Part shown: piece by piece, positions 8,107 through 16,385 of the stretch
Numbering within the stretch: the stretch's first letter is position 1
Layout of the letters: each line of letters begins with the position of its first letter
Source of the DNA: G963677325 sp963677325
GTDB taxonomy: Bacteria > Bacteroidota > Bacteroidia > Bacteroidales > Prolixibacteraceae
Assembly (NCBI GenBank): GCA_963677325.2
Contig: CAXXGM010000002.1
Coordinates: 189,157 to 253,156 of the forward strand
Direction: 5' to 3'
Length of the DNA: 64,000 nt
Program-made: the position numbers and the translations under genes
The notes under the pieces: model-generated
Databases searched by the model: none
Told to the model about the DNA's origin: nothing
Seen by the model: only the letters and a program-made list of their open reading frames with translations

Positions 8107-8508
8107 TCAAGCAGATTTTTTCTGTGTAGCCAGAATCATTTTGATCTGAAGTTTGTTGCCTATTTCCAGCACTTCTACAAGATCCTGAACGGTAAGAGAA
8201 TTATCTGTCCGAAGGACAATGGTAACATCAGCTATATTTTTCTTGATTTTAGCCAGTTCCCCTTCCAGTTGGGTAAAAGCAACCATTTTTTTGTCGATAA
8301 AATACTCCTTGTCTTTGGTTATGGACAATGTGATCTGCTTCTTATCAAGTGTTTGAGTGGAAGTTGCTTTTGGCAATAAAAGTTTGATGACATTCGGATT
8401 GGCAAAGGTAGCCACCAGAAGGAAGAACAACAGGAGAAAAAACATGATATCATTCAGCGAGCCTGTTGCAACTTCCGGTTTAAATCCAAGACGCTGTTTG
8501 AGTTTCAT
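8107..8508 (-). CDS. exbD: ExbD/TolR-family biopolymer transport protein
   Basis: A 133-residue protein with one N-terminal transmembrane helix (about residues 22-38). It is preceded by the conserved Asp (D20, in SLND), whose protonation is central to energy transduction in ExbD/TolR. The rest is the periplasmic domain with the typical ITLSITKDKEYFIDKK segment. With ExbB it forms the proton-driven motor that powers TonB-dependent outer-membrane uptake or Tol functions. It overlaps the upstream exbB gene by 4 nt (ATGA), which indicates translational coupling. No tonB follows. Confidence 0.88.
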   Translation of the reverse strand: MKLKQRLGFKPEVATGSLNDIMFFLLLFFLLVATFANPNVIKLLLPKATSTQTLDKKQITLSITKDKEYFIDKKMVAFTQLEGELAKIKKNIADVTIVLRTDNSLTVQDLVEVLEIGNKLQIKMILATQKKSA

Positions 8509-9185
8509 TCCCTGGTACTTTGAATGATATTCGTAAATTCGAAAGCTTCCAGTTCGATCCTTGACATGTATTTATCAATCATGATGCTTAACAGGTGATA
8601 ACCGGTATAAGCGACCACCCCTACGATAAGACCTGTACCGCTTGAGATCATCTTTTCATACAGACCTCCCGAGATGATACCGATGCTGATATTATCGGCA
8701 AGAGAGATATTGTAGAAAATCTTGATCACACCGGCAATGGTGCCAATGAATCCGAGCATGGGAGCAATTCCTGCAAATAAACCAAGATAATGAAGGTTAT
8801 TGTTCATCTTGCTTAATTCAATCTGGGTGGCGCTTTCAATGGTTCCTTCAATATCTTTGATCGGCCGTCCTATGCTTTGAGCAGCATGATAAAAAATATT
8901 GCAATAGGAGCTTTGTCCCTTTTTCAGCTGAGATAACGCCTGGGAGATATTTCCCTGCTGCAGGGAGCTTTTAAATCCCCTTATGACATTCTCTTCCGGC
9001 TGGGTCAGTCTCTTTATTTCAAAATATTTGAGAACGATAATATAGATGGAAAGAATGGATATCAGAATAATAGGAACTAAAACCCAGCCTCCTTTTACAA
9101 GTAATTCCATCATCGACATCTCAGGGGAAAGAGTTTTTTGCGCAATCTGGACAGGAACGTTAACCTGGAGTAATGAAGAAATCAT
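8505..9185 (-). CDS. exbB: ExbB/TolQ/MotA-family proton channel protein
   Basis: A 226-residue membrane protein with three helices (about residues 33-50, 130-155 and 172-195). The MotA/TolQ/ExbB signature GLFAGIAPMLGFIGTIAGVI (about 135-154) is followed by SGTGLIVGVVAY in the third helix. It forms the pentameric proton channel around the ExbD helices. It precedes exbD with a 4-nt overlap. A TATATTTG -7 box lies at 9220-9227, about 35 bp before the start, so the pair probably has its own promoter. Confidence 0.88.
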   Translation of the reverse strand: MISSLLQVNVPVQIAQKTLSPEMSMMELLVKGGWVLVPIILISILSIYIIVLKYFEIKRLTQPEENVIRGFKSSLQQGNISQALSQLKKGQSSYCNIFYHAAQSIGRPIKDIEGTIESATQIELSKMNNNLHYLGLFAGIAPMLGFIGTIAGVIKIFYNISLADNISIGIISGGLYEKMISSGTGLIVGVVAYTGYHLLSIMIDKYMSRIELEAFEFTNIIQSTRE

Positions 9186-9219
9186 TCCAAATGAGTTTAT
9201 TTGGTGATAATAAATTAAA

Positions 9220-9227
9220 CAAATATA
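9220..9227 (-). promoter_or_regulatory. Candidate -7 box upstream of exbB
   Basis: TATATTTG on the minus strand matches TAnnTTTG. No clear -33 box is visible at the normal spacing. Confidence 0.35.
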
Positions 9228-9253
9228 AAACAGAAAAAGCAGTAAACGTTTGC

Positions 9254-9520
9254 TTATGCTTTAATTTCAGCAGTTGAATCTTTTATTTCAGTAGCTGAAA
9301 CTTCTTTTGGTTCTTCTTTTTGGCCTTCGGGAGCAGTTTCGTCTTCCTTCATCGCCTTTTTGAATTCCTTCATACCTTTTCCGATTCCTCCCATAAATTC
9401 AGGAATCTTTTTACCGCCAAACAATAAAACCAACGCAATAACAACGACAATGATATGCTCACCTGAAATTGCAAGGAGAGGATTACCAAAGAAAAGCGTT
9501 GAAATGATGTATAAATTCAT
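9254..9520 (-). CDS. tatA: TatA-family translocase protein
   Basis: An 88-residue protein with one N-terminal membrane helix (about residues 15-35), the LLFGGKKIPEFMGGIGKGMKEFK hinge and amphipathic helix, and an acidic tail. It closely resembles the 63-residue TatA 14 bp upstream, and the two look like a tandem duplication whose tails have diverged. TatA subunits oligomerise to pass folded proteins through the inner membrane with TatC, which is not in the window. It is the second gene of the pair, read from the promoter near 9750. Confidence 0.85.
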   Translation of the reverse strand: MNLYIISTLFFGNPLLAISGEHIIVVVIALVLLFGGKKIPEFMGGIGKGMKEFKKAMKEDETAPEGQKEEPKEVSATEIKDSTAEIKA

Positions 9521-9534
9521 ATTTAAAAATTTGA

Positions 9535-9726
9535 TTATTCTTTTACTTCCTTTTTAGGATCAGCAGATTCGTCTTCCTTCATGCTTTTTTTAAATTCTTT
9601 CATCCCTTTACCTATTCCTCCCATTAATTCAGGAATCTTTTTACCGCCGAATAGAAGCAACAAAGCTAAACCAAGAATCAGGAAATGCCCTCCTGAGAAT
9701 AAAGTAGCAATGGTTAAAATATTCAT
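9535..9726 (-). CDS. tatA: TatA-family translocase protein (short)
   Basis: A 63-residue minimal TatA: one helix (residues 5-25), LLLLFGGKKIPELMGG hinge, amphipathic helix and a short charged tail ending near KKEVKE. The core is almost identical to that of the 88-residue paralogue directly downstream, which indicates recent duplication. It starts 24 bp after a very good TATATTTG -7 box. In Bacteroidota two or more TatA paralogues are common; whether they have different partners is unknown. Confidence 0.85.
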   Translation of the reverse strand: MNILTIATLFSGGHFLILGLALLLLFGGKKIPELMGGIGKGMKEFKKSMKEDESADPKKEVKE

Positions 9727-9749
9727 TTTGCTCTAATTAAATTTCGGAG

Positions 9750-9778
9750 CAAATATACAAATGTTTTCATCCCTCCAA
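9750..9778 (-). promoter_or_regulatory. Promoter of the tatA pair
   Basis: On the minus strand, TTG (9776-9778), an 18-bp spacer and TATATTTG (9750-9757) fit the Bacteroidota -33/-7 promoter pattern. The first tatA starts 24 bp downstream. Confidence 0.5.
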
Positions 9779-9939
9779 TAAATTTTTAATTATTTTAAGA
9801 TTTACAGCAATATTTTATTAACCTTCTATTAAACTCAATTGTTATACATTATTTCTATTGAATATTCTCTATTTGAAAAGGCCTTTTTGCAACCTCAGAC
9901 TTTGTTTTCCCGTATTCATTAAAATTCACGGGAGACCAC

Positions 9940-10413
9940 ATGACGACGGATTTGCACCATTTCATGCCGAATACACGAAATGAGAAAGACATGAAAGTAA
10001 TTGGAGAGAAAAGAATCTCAACCGTATTTTATAAAAAAGGAAACAGAACAAACCCATATCAACAAATAATTGAAGAGATGAGCAGAATACACAACACAAG
10101 CGATGATGGATTTAGGGCTTTTTACGGGGACCCTTTCGATGATCGGACCGATCTGATCCATTCAAAGCTTCGGTACCTTGAGACAGATGGTGAGGATTTT
10201 GAGGCTGGAGACGAGGAAGATGAGGAATTTTCTGAAACAGATGGTGAAGATTTCGGCGAGGAGGAAGACGAAGATTTTGATAAAGAGGATGAGAAAATTG
10301 AGGAGGATGACCTTGAGGAATATGAGGTAGAGGAGGAAGAGAAAGACGAAGATTTTGATGACTATGACGAAGAAGATGAAGAAGAAGATGAGGAGGAGGA
10401 AGATGACGAGTAA
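9940..10413 (+). CDS. Hypothetical protein with an extremely acidic C-terminal half
   Basis: A 157-residue soluble protein. The first 75 residues are of ordinary composition (VFYKKGNRTNPYQQIIEEM, then a FRAFYGDPFDD segment). From about residue 80 to the end nearly every residue is Asp or Glu, arranged as loose repeats of the (E/D)DGEDFEEEDEDFD kind. I do not recognise a family. Acidic tails of this kind occur in histone or DNA-mimic chaperones and in calcium-binding proteins, but this is only a compositional likeness. Starts at 9940 or 9991 are possible; a partial hairpin with CCCGT and ACGGG arms (9909-9932) sits just upstream. The tail looks prone to length change by slippage. Confidence 0.6.
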   Translation: MTTDLHHFMPNTRNEKDMKVIGEKRISTVFYKKGNRTNPYQQIIEEMSRIHNTSDDGFRAFYGDPFDDRTDLIHSKLRYLETDGEDFEAGDEEDEEFSETDGEDFGEEEDEDFDKEDEKIEEDDLEEYEVEEEEKDEDFDDYDEEDEEEDEEEEDDE

Positions 10414-10570
10414 AAGTATGAATAGGATAACTGATTTATTAATTATTTGAATTAGCTATGACTTTCTTGATCACGCACCTCTAAAATCCCTTCTTCTTTC
10501 AATGCTTAAAACCTTTTCCATTTTTCATTGACCAACCTTTGGACAGATTTATTCCACACTAATCAAAGAA
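10414..10570 (+). other. Featureless gap before the inserted element
   Basis: AT-rich sequence between the acidic-protein gene and the 255-bp element. I see no gene, promoter or structured RNA in it. Confidence 0.5.
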
Positions 10571-10835
10571 TATTAACCTGAGTTCGATCTAAGAAATAAA
10601 TAAAGGAACGCTTGGTTATTTGCTTTCGAATTTTGTTTTTGTAACCTAATAAGGATCGAAAACACCTAAGTAGCTGATTGAAATCCCTTGACATCTAACC
10701 TAATTACCTAATTTTATTTCTCAATTTATTAAACCAAATTAGGTAATTAGGTAAAATAAGGGGGTATTCCATCAGCTACTTAGGTGTTTTCGACAGATTA
10801 GGTTATCCATTACTTAGGTCGAACTCAGGTTATTA
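10571..10835. mobile_element. 255-bp nested-hairpin MITE, copy 1, with 5-bp target duplication
   Basis: The element spans 10576-10830. Its ends are an 18-bp inverted repeat, ACCTGAGTTCGATCTAAG on the left and the complement of ACCTGAGTTCGACCTAAG on the right (one mismatch). It is flanked by the direct repeat TATTA (10571-10575 and 10831-10835). Inside are two more stem pairs: AACCTAAT ... ACACCTAAGTAGCTGAT (10643-10676) with its complement at 10771-10804, and ACCTAATTACCTAATTT with its complement around 10698-10752. The element carries no gene. The second copy at 21028-21282 differs by four substitutions and two single-base indels. Confidence 0.88.
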
Positions 10836-10875
10836 GGATTAGTACCGCGAAAGAATTATCCTTGCAAAGGACCTG

Positions 10876-13419
10876 TTAATCTTCCCTCAGAATTTGAACA
10901 GGACCTAAAAGACCTGAAGGAGTCAAATTTGAGTCTTTGTTAAAGTAATTATAGGTAAGAAAGCAATATCTACCGTTGGAAGGTCTCTGCTGATCTTTCA
11001 GAAACCATTCCGGGAACTGCTTTAGATAACGAAAATTTCCGTACCCAAAATCAGCAGTAATCCATTCACAATCGTCAGGTTCCTGTTCGTCGCCTATTAA
11101 TCTGTTAGCCCAAACATTGGTAATTTCGATCTCGATCTTATTGTTGGCGGGCTTTAAAGACCTATATGGTATTTCGGTCCTCCAGGGTGCACACCATACT
11201 ACTCCTAAATCCATCCCGTTTAGTTTAATCCTTGCAATATGGTTAACGGTGCCAAGATCTACAAACAATGGCTTCTTTGAGATACTGTTATCGTAATTGA
11301 AAATTTTCGTGTATGTTGCTGTCCCGCTGTAATATTTAATTCCCTTAATATTGTTCTTCGTCCAATCAGTTAATTGGGTAAACTTTACCGGGTTTTCAGG
11401 GCCACCCCATTTAGTATCAAACGTAACGGTCCAATCCTGTGAGATATCCATTACAGACGAGTAAGTCGGAAAATTTGACAAGGATTTACTTGCCATTGCG
11501 CCTTTATTGGGCTTTCTGAAGACAATGAAAAAACTTTGCGAAGGCTCAAATTTCAATGGAATAACTATTTTATTGCCTTCTATTGAGTATATTGATAAAT
11601 CATGGATTTTGGCTGTAACCGGATCCCATAATTCAGGTTTCTTGCCAGTGTAAGTGAAAGAGCATGAAGCTTCACCAGCCTTAAGAGCAGTGTTTGCAAC
11701 AAAAAACAGATCTGTTTCTCCTGATTTTCTTTGAATAAACTTAATGTCAGCACCTTCGCTGCTCGACAGTACTTTCAAATCATTTTTATTTTCAACTACT
11801 TTTCCCCATTGTAAAAGGGCCTGGCAACGCTGCCAGTACGTAAACATTGCTTTCGCGGGTTTCCACCAGGTTTGTGTCCGATCAAAATGTGAGCCCCATT
11901 GACCCATGGTAACTCCAGGCTTGTACTTATCGTCAAAAGGCTGTTGCGTAAGGCGGTGCAATACAAATTTGTTTATACCGTCACAAAACGCGATATCACC
12001 GAGAGATTTGAACCAATAGGGTGTTTCATTCCATTGGCTAACTTGTGGCTGGCCAGAAAAGGCTTCTGATTCGATGATATTTTGGCCGGTTTTAAGCGCT
12101 GCATCCTTTGTGGATTTAACCCATGATTCAAAATAGGGTCTGTTGGAAGTCCAGAATTCAGTCATGACACGATCAACCATAGGCATAATCTCTTCTGGCC
12201 GCCACGGGCCTCTGTAGGGTTCACACGAAAACTTCAGATTGGCCTCATGCAGTTTTTTTTGAATAGTCGTAAAATAAACTTCTTTATACAGATCTTTGAT
12301 CGTATTATCGAAGTCTTGATTAAATTTTTTTGTTTCCTCAGCACCGATTACCACCCTGTTGAAAAAAGTCAACAGATACGGTGTCAGATCATAGCCTCTT
12401 CTTTTTTGAAATTCCTCCTTCATCCGTGGGGTCCAGTTTGATACGCCCGCTTCATAGCTGTCAAAATGGAAATTGGAGAAGGTGGTGCCGACCAAACTAC
12501 CCAGATGTTTTTTTGCCTCACCGATGATGTAATCCATATGAAACGCAATAGCATCAGGATTCATCTTATCACATTCAAATCCCCGTGCTTTCCACTGTGT
12601 CGGATAAATCAAGGAGCCTCTGGTCGTATGGCCTATCCGGTAAATTTTCCATTCCCCTGCGGGAAAATTGCATTCAACTTTTCCTTCGGAGGTCATTTTA
12701 TCCGATAGAATGATTATTTTCTCTTTTGAGATGATTCCATTTGCAGGAACGGCCATCACAGCAATATCACGATAGTATGTTTTACGTTCCGGGATTAACG
12801 GCTTTTCCAATATTCCAGTTTCGGGGTTATGCACCGGTCCGAGCATCACCGCATGTAAATCGACCTCAGGTTTCGGGAGAGTGACCCACACATGCTGTCC
12901 TCCGTAAAGAATCGTTTCCGATCGACATAGCTCTTGCATGGAATATTCGACAGGAATCCATTTGCCGCCACTGGTTTCGGAACCCGGGCAGTTAAACAGC
13001 CCTAAATCCAGCCCCAATCGTTTAGATTCCTCAGCAGCATACCTGACTAACTCCCACCAGGGTTCTGTCCATGCAATCTTTTCTCCCTGAAATGAATTCA
13101 GCAGATCGTATGCATATACCGTACTCATATCGCCCAAACTGAACATGGTAGTACCACCAAAGCCAGCTTCCTTTAGTGCTTCCAGATCCTTTCTGATCCC
13201 TTCTTTACTAATGCTGTTACCCATCCACATCCACATAACTGTTGGTTTTGCTGATTGAGGAGGAGATAGAAATACTTTTTCAGGATCTGTTGATTTTTGC
13301 TCTGGTTTAGCTTTCGTTTCACGTACTTGAGCAGAATGTAAAAACCCTGAAAAGAAAATTAAACCAAGGAATAAGCATGATTTGATTACGAATGAGTTGT
13401 TATAATTTTTAACTATCAT
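10876..13419 (-). CDS. GH106-like glycoside hydrolase (alpha-L-rhamnosidase type)
   Basis: An 847-residue secreted enzyme. Residues 1-30 form a signal peptide (hydrophobic run ending SGFLHSA). The catalytic region begins with KPTVMWMWMGNSISKEGI, followed by DLEALKEAGFGG and FSLGDM. This is the opening of GH106-type proteins, which cleave terminal alpha-L-rhamnose from plant or bacterial polysaccharides. A C-terminal beta-sandwich with the RIKLNGMDLGVVWCAPWR pattern (about 740-757) is the galactose-binding-like domain of the family. It is somewhat shorter than many GH106 enzymes. It stands alone, without SusC/SusD or regulator genes, between the MITE and phoR. Substrate is uncertain. Confidence 0.75.
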   Translation of the reverse strand: MIVKNYNNSFVIKSCLFLGLIFFSGFLHSAQVRETKAKPEQKSTDPEKVFLSPPQSAKPTVMWMWMGNSISKEGIRKDLEALKEAGFGGTTMFSLGDMSTVYAYDLLNSFQGEKIAWTEPWWELVRYAAEESKRLGLDLGLFNCPGSETSGGKWIPVEYSMQELCRSETILYGGQHVWVTLPKPEVDLHAVMLGPVHNPETGILEKPLIPERKTYYRDIAVMAVPANGIISKEKIIILSDKMTSEGKVECNFPAGEWKIYRIGHTTRGSLIYPTQWKARGFECDKMNPDAIAFHMDYIIGEAKKHLGSLVGTTFSNFHFDSYEAGVSNWTPRMKEEFQKRRGYDLTPYLLTFFNRVVIGAEETKKFNQDFDNTIKDLYKEVYFTTIQKKLHEANLKFSCEPYRGPWRPEEIMPMVDRVMTEFWTSNRPYFESWVKSTKDAALKTGQNIIESEAFSGQPQVSQWNETPYWFKSLGDIAFCDGINKFVLHRLTQQPFDDKYKPGVTMGQWGSHFDRTQTWWKPAKAMFTYWQRCQALLQWGKVVENKNDLKVLSSSEGADIKFIQRKSGETDLFFVANTALKAGEASCSFTYTGKKPELWDPVTAKIHDLSIYSIEGNKIVIPLKFEPSQSFFIVFRKPNKGAMASKSLSNFPTYSSVMDISQDWTVTFDTKWGGPENPVKFTQLTDWTKNNIKGIKYYSGTATYTKIFNYDNSISKKPLFVDLGTVNHIARIKLNGMDLGVVWCAPWRTEIPYRSLKPANNKIEIEITNVWANRLIGDEQEPDDCEWITADFGYGNFRYLKQFPEWFLKDQQRPSNGRYCFLTYNYFNKDSNLTPSGLLGPVQILRED

Positions 13420-13587
13420 AGGTATGTTTTTTTAAATAAGCGCCTGAATCTTATTATAATGATATTGCTAACCTACTCAATTAGAATCATAATGCATGTC
13501 TCCAAAACACATAAACACCAATGTTGAGAGTAAAAATAGCATTTAATTCCCAATGCATAATCTATTTACAATCTTAACCTATATTCC

Positions 13588-15360
13588 TTATTTAGGCAAA
13601 GAAAACAGAAATTCCAGCCCTCCCCCTTTTCTTTTGCGGGCCGATATTTCCCCTTTGAAACTCAGCACTGCATTCTTCACAATAGCCAATCCGAGACCTG
13701 TTCCCCCCACTTTTCTTGAACGGCCGGAATCAATCCTGTAAAACCGTTCGAATATCCGGATCAGGTGTTCATCCTCAACTCCGGGGCCATTATCTGAAAA
13801 GGAGAAATAATCATAAACCTGATCCTCATGATATTTATTGATCCGGATGGTGATGTTATTCCCGCCATAATCCACAGAATTATCCATGAGATTCCTGAAA
13901 ATTGTGAAGACAAGAGAGGAATTTGCATTCACATAAAGGTCATCTTCAAGCTCATTTTCTATTGTGATTCCTTTCCTGGAAATCTGATCACTGAAACTTT
14001 CAACAACCTCATTAACGACTTTCTTAACATCGACCTTTTCATGTGGATACAGATCGGAATATTCTTCGATTTTATTGAGCAGGGCAATATCATTTACCAG
14101 TTGAGTCAGTCTTTCCGATTGATTGAAGGCTTTTTCGAGAAAGTAATGCTGTTTGCTATCATCCAGTTCCGGATTATTGAGAATTGTTTCCAGGTATCCT
14201 TTTACAGACGCAATGGGAGTTTTAAGTTCATGGGCAATATTTGAAGTAAGCTGCTGTTTCATGATGCTTCTTTTCATCATTGCTGTAATGTCAGTGATCA
14301 GTATTTCAAAACTCCGGTCACTAAAGAAAATACATTGAATCGTAAAATGGTAAGCTTCCCTTTGAATGCGGAATTCAGTTCTTGGAAGTTCCAATGTATG
14401 GAATGAATTACGTTCGGAAAGATTATTATCAATAAATTCATTTAAATCTTTAAGTTCCTCTATGTTAAATATCCTGTCAGCAGAGATGGCCGTGTCCCCG
14501 GAAATAATATTCAGGTAAAAAATAAAGTGACTGTTATTGAGAATAATTTTCTTCTCCGGGGAGAAAAATGCGACTCCCTCCTTCAATACAAAGAGGTGAT
14601 TAATCAGTTTATCTTTTTCGAGAATCAATTCGTTTCTGGTCTGTCTTAATTGTTCGTAGAGCTGAACAATTTCATTGCTGATAAATCCGAGTTCGTCGTC
14701 GGGAAATTTTGTCTCCGAAATAGCTTCATTCCGTCTGATTTTTACCACAAAGTCCTTTAATTTGGTGACGGTAGTTCCAATATGATTGGCAATATAAGCC
14801 AGAAGCAATCCGAAGATCACAAACAAAAAAATAAAAAAGGGAAGGAATAGCTTGTCACTTTTCAGAAAATTCCGAATATTGTTATTGAAAGGCAATGCAG
14901 CCCGGATAATATATTTTTCATAAGATTTTGCATAATAGAAATATTCCTCTCTCGTGGTTTCAGAAAATCGAATATTATCCCCTGATCCGCTGTACAAAGC
15001 TTTCTGAACCTCCGGGCGTTGTTTATGATTCTCCATTTTGGAATAATCAGCAACTGTATTGTCGTACAGCACTTTTCCGCTGAAGTCAATTACTGTTAAT
15101 CGCACTTCATGCGGAGGAATCAACGTTTTTAAAGAATCTATCCTGGAATAGGATTTGTTTTGATTCAGATCATAACGGACAATGAAGCGATTGGTGAGAT
15201 CAGTATACTCATTTAAAGTACCGGCCAGTTGAGCAACCCTGAAATGATGTTCCCTTTTGTTCTGAAAAACAACCATGGAGAAAACAAAAACAGCCAACAG
15301 GAGGAAGTAATAAATGAAAAACTTCCATTTTATTTTTTTTATTTTAAGCATATTAATCAT
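13588..15360 (-). CDS. phoR: PhoR-like sensor histidine kinase
   Basis: A 590-residue membrane histidine kinase. Two transmembrane helices (about 12-30 and 172-190) enclose a periplasmic domain, followed by a HAMP-like linker, a PAS-like region (about 250-350), a HisKA domain with phospho-accepting H377 in SNIAHELKTP, and an HATPase domain with NLMDNSVDYGG, DNGPG and GGTGLGL. It is the last gene of the pst-phoU-phoB cluster, so by context it senses phosphate limitation through the Pst-PhoU complex and phosphorylates PhoB. The entire gap between phoB and phoR is a dispersed repeat (15361-15454). It starts at 15360 with the ATG that follows this repeat. Confidence 0.85.
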   Translation of the reverse strand: MINMLKIKKIKWKFFIYYFLLLAVFVFSMVVFQNKREHHFRVAQLAGTLNEYTDLTNRFIVRYDLNQNKSYSRIDSLKTLIPPHEVRLTVIDFSGKVLYDNTVADYSKMENHKQRPEVQKALYSGSGDNIRFSETTREEYFYYAKSYEKYIIRAALPFNNNIRNFLKSDKLFLPFFIFLFVIFGLLLAYIANHIGTTVTKLKDFVVKIRRNEAISETKFPDDELGFISNEIVQLYEQLRQTRNELILEKDKLINHLFVLKEGVAFFSPEKKIILNNSHFIFYLNIISGDTAISADRIFNIEELKDLNEFIDNNLSERNSFHTLELPRTEFRIQREAYHFTIQCIFFSDRSFEILITDITAMMKRSIMKQQLTSNIAHELKTPIASVKGYLETILNNPELDDSKQHYFLEKAFNQSERLTQLVNDIALLNKIEEYSDLYPHEKVDVKKVVNEVVESFSDQISRKGITIENELEDDLYVNANSSLVFTIFRNLMDNSVDYGGNNITIRINKYHEDQVYDYFSFSDNGPGVEDEHLIRIFERFYRIDSGRSRKVGGTGLGLAIVKNAVLSFKGEISARKRKGGGLEFLFSLPK

Positions 15361-15454
15361 TTCATCCGTTTATAACTTGTTTTTAATGGCCAGATGGAAC
15401 TCCCCCTGCAATCATGCTCCATTGTGAGGAAGATTTTCTCATGGTCGTTTCATC
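15361..15454. repeat. Dispersed ~90-bp repeat, copy a
   Basis: This stretch is about 85% identical to 61102-61192 and recognisably related to 58078-58168. It includes GATTTTCTCATGGTCGTTTC, shared exactly with the copy near 61171-61190. It fills almost the whole phoB-phoR gap. On the minus strand the copies can encode a short peptide beginning MRKS, but stops differ between copies. Confidence 0.7.
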
Positions 15455-15462
15455 TGATTGAA

Positions 15463-16149
15463 TCAAATTTCAAAGAAATATCCGTAACCCGGTTTATTAT
15501 GAATACAGCTGCCATACTCCTCCATTTTCCGTCGTAACCTTGTGATATTTACATCCACCGTCCGATCGGTTACGATCACATCATTTTCCCAAATCCTTTC
15601 GAGTATCTCTTCTCTTGAAAAAATCCTTCCCGGAGATTTGGCTAAAAGAGACAATATTTCAAATTCTTTCCGTGTGAGATCAACCCTCTTTTCTCCAATA
15701 GTGAATCTTTTTGTAATGGGATCTATGCTTAGTTCACCGGCAATGATTGAATCATTAATCTGGTTTGAGGCAACGGCTTTTGATCTGTTAATTACAGCCT
15801 TTACCCTTGCCTGTAACTCGCGGATCGAAAAGGGCTTTGTAATGTAATCATCAGCCCCGATATTAAATCCGGTAAGCATATCTGCTTCAGCATTTCTTGC
15901 TGTAAGGAAAATGATGGGGGTATTTAGTTTCATTTCCTTTCTTACTTTATTTGCCATCCCAAAGCCGGATATTTTTCCCATCATCACATCCAGAATTATA
16001 AGGTGATAAACTGACAGGTCCTTTTTTAAAGCTTCCTCAGCAGAAAAGGCTGTATCTACGGTATAACCTTCGCTTACAAGATTAAACTGAATGATTTCAT
16101 TCAGATCTTCTTCGTCTTCAACAACCAAAAGTCGAAAGCTTTCATTCAT
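15463..16149 (-). CDS. phoB: PhoB-like response regulator (OmpR family)
   Basis: A 228-residue two-component regulator. The receiver domain (residues 6-118) has the acidic pair EDEED near 11, the phospho-accepting D54 in LIILDVMMG, the conserved Thr in PIIFLTARN, and Lys in DYITKPFS. A winged-helix DNA-binding domain (about 132-226) contains LTRKEFEILSLLAKSPGRIFSRE and ends with the GYGYFF hairpin. In this cluster it is the probable activator of the pst operon, acting at the TGTAAC array upstream of pstS. It lies between phoU and phoR on the same strand. Confidence 0.87.
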   Translation of the reverse strand: MNESFRLLVVEDEEDLNEIIQFNLVSEGYTVDTAFSAEEALKKDLSVYHLIILDVMMGKISGFGMANKVRKEMKLNTPIIFLTARNAEADMLTGFNIGADDYITKPFSIRELQARVKAVINRSKAVASNQINDSIIAGELSIDPITKRFTIGEKRVDLTRKEFEILSLLAKSPGRIFSREEILERIWENDVIVTDRTVDVNITRLRRKMEEYGSCIHNKPGYGYFFEI

Positions 16150-16385
16150 AAGAATTAATAATTAAGTCGTACACGAATTTGGATGAAATTACATAATGGT
16201 TTTGAATGTTATCCATAAAAACCGGAAAAAGTAGGGAGTAGGAAAGTAGGGAAATAATATGTTACATAAGACAATGCTAACCCCCTATCGTTCACACTAA
16301 TTCATCCCTCATTTCTTATCTCACACACCTCATATTTCATAACTCATATTTCATAGCTCATCTCCCCGTATCGTAAAGATAATTT

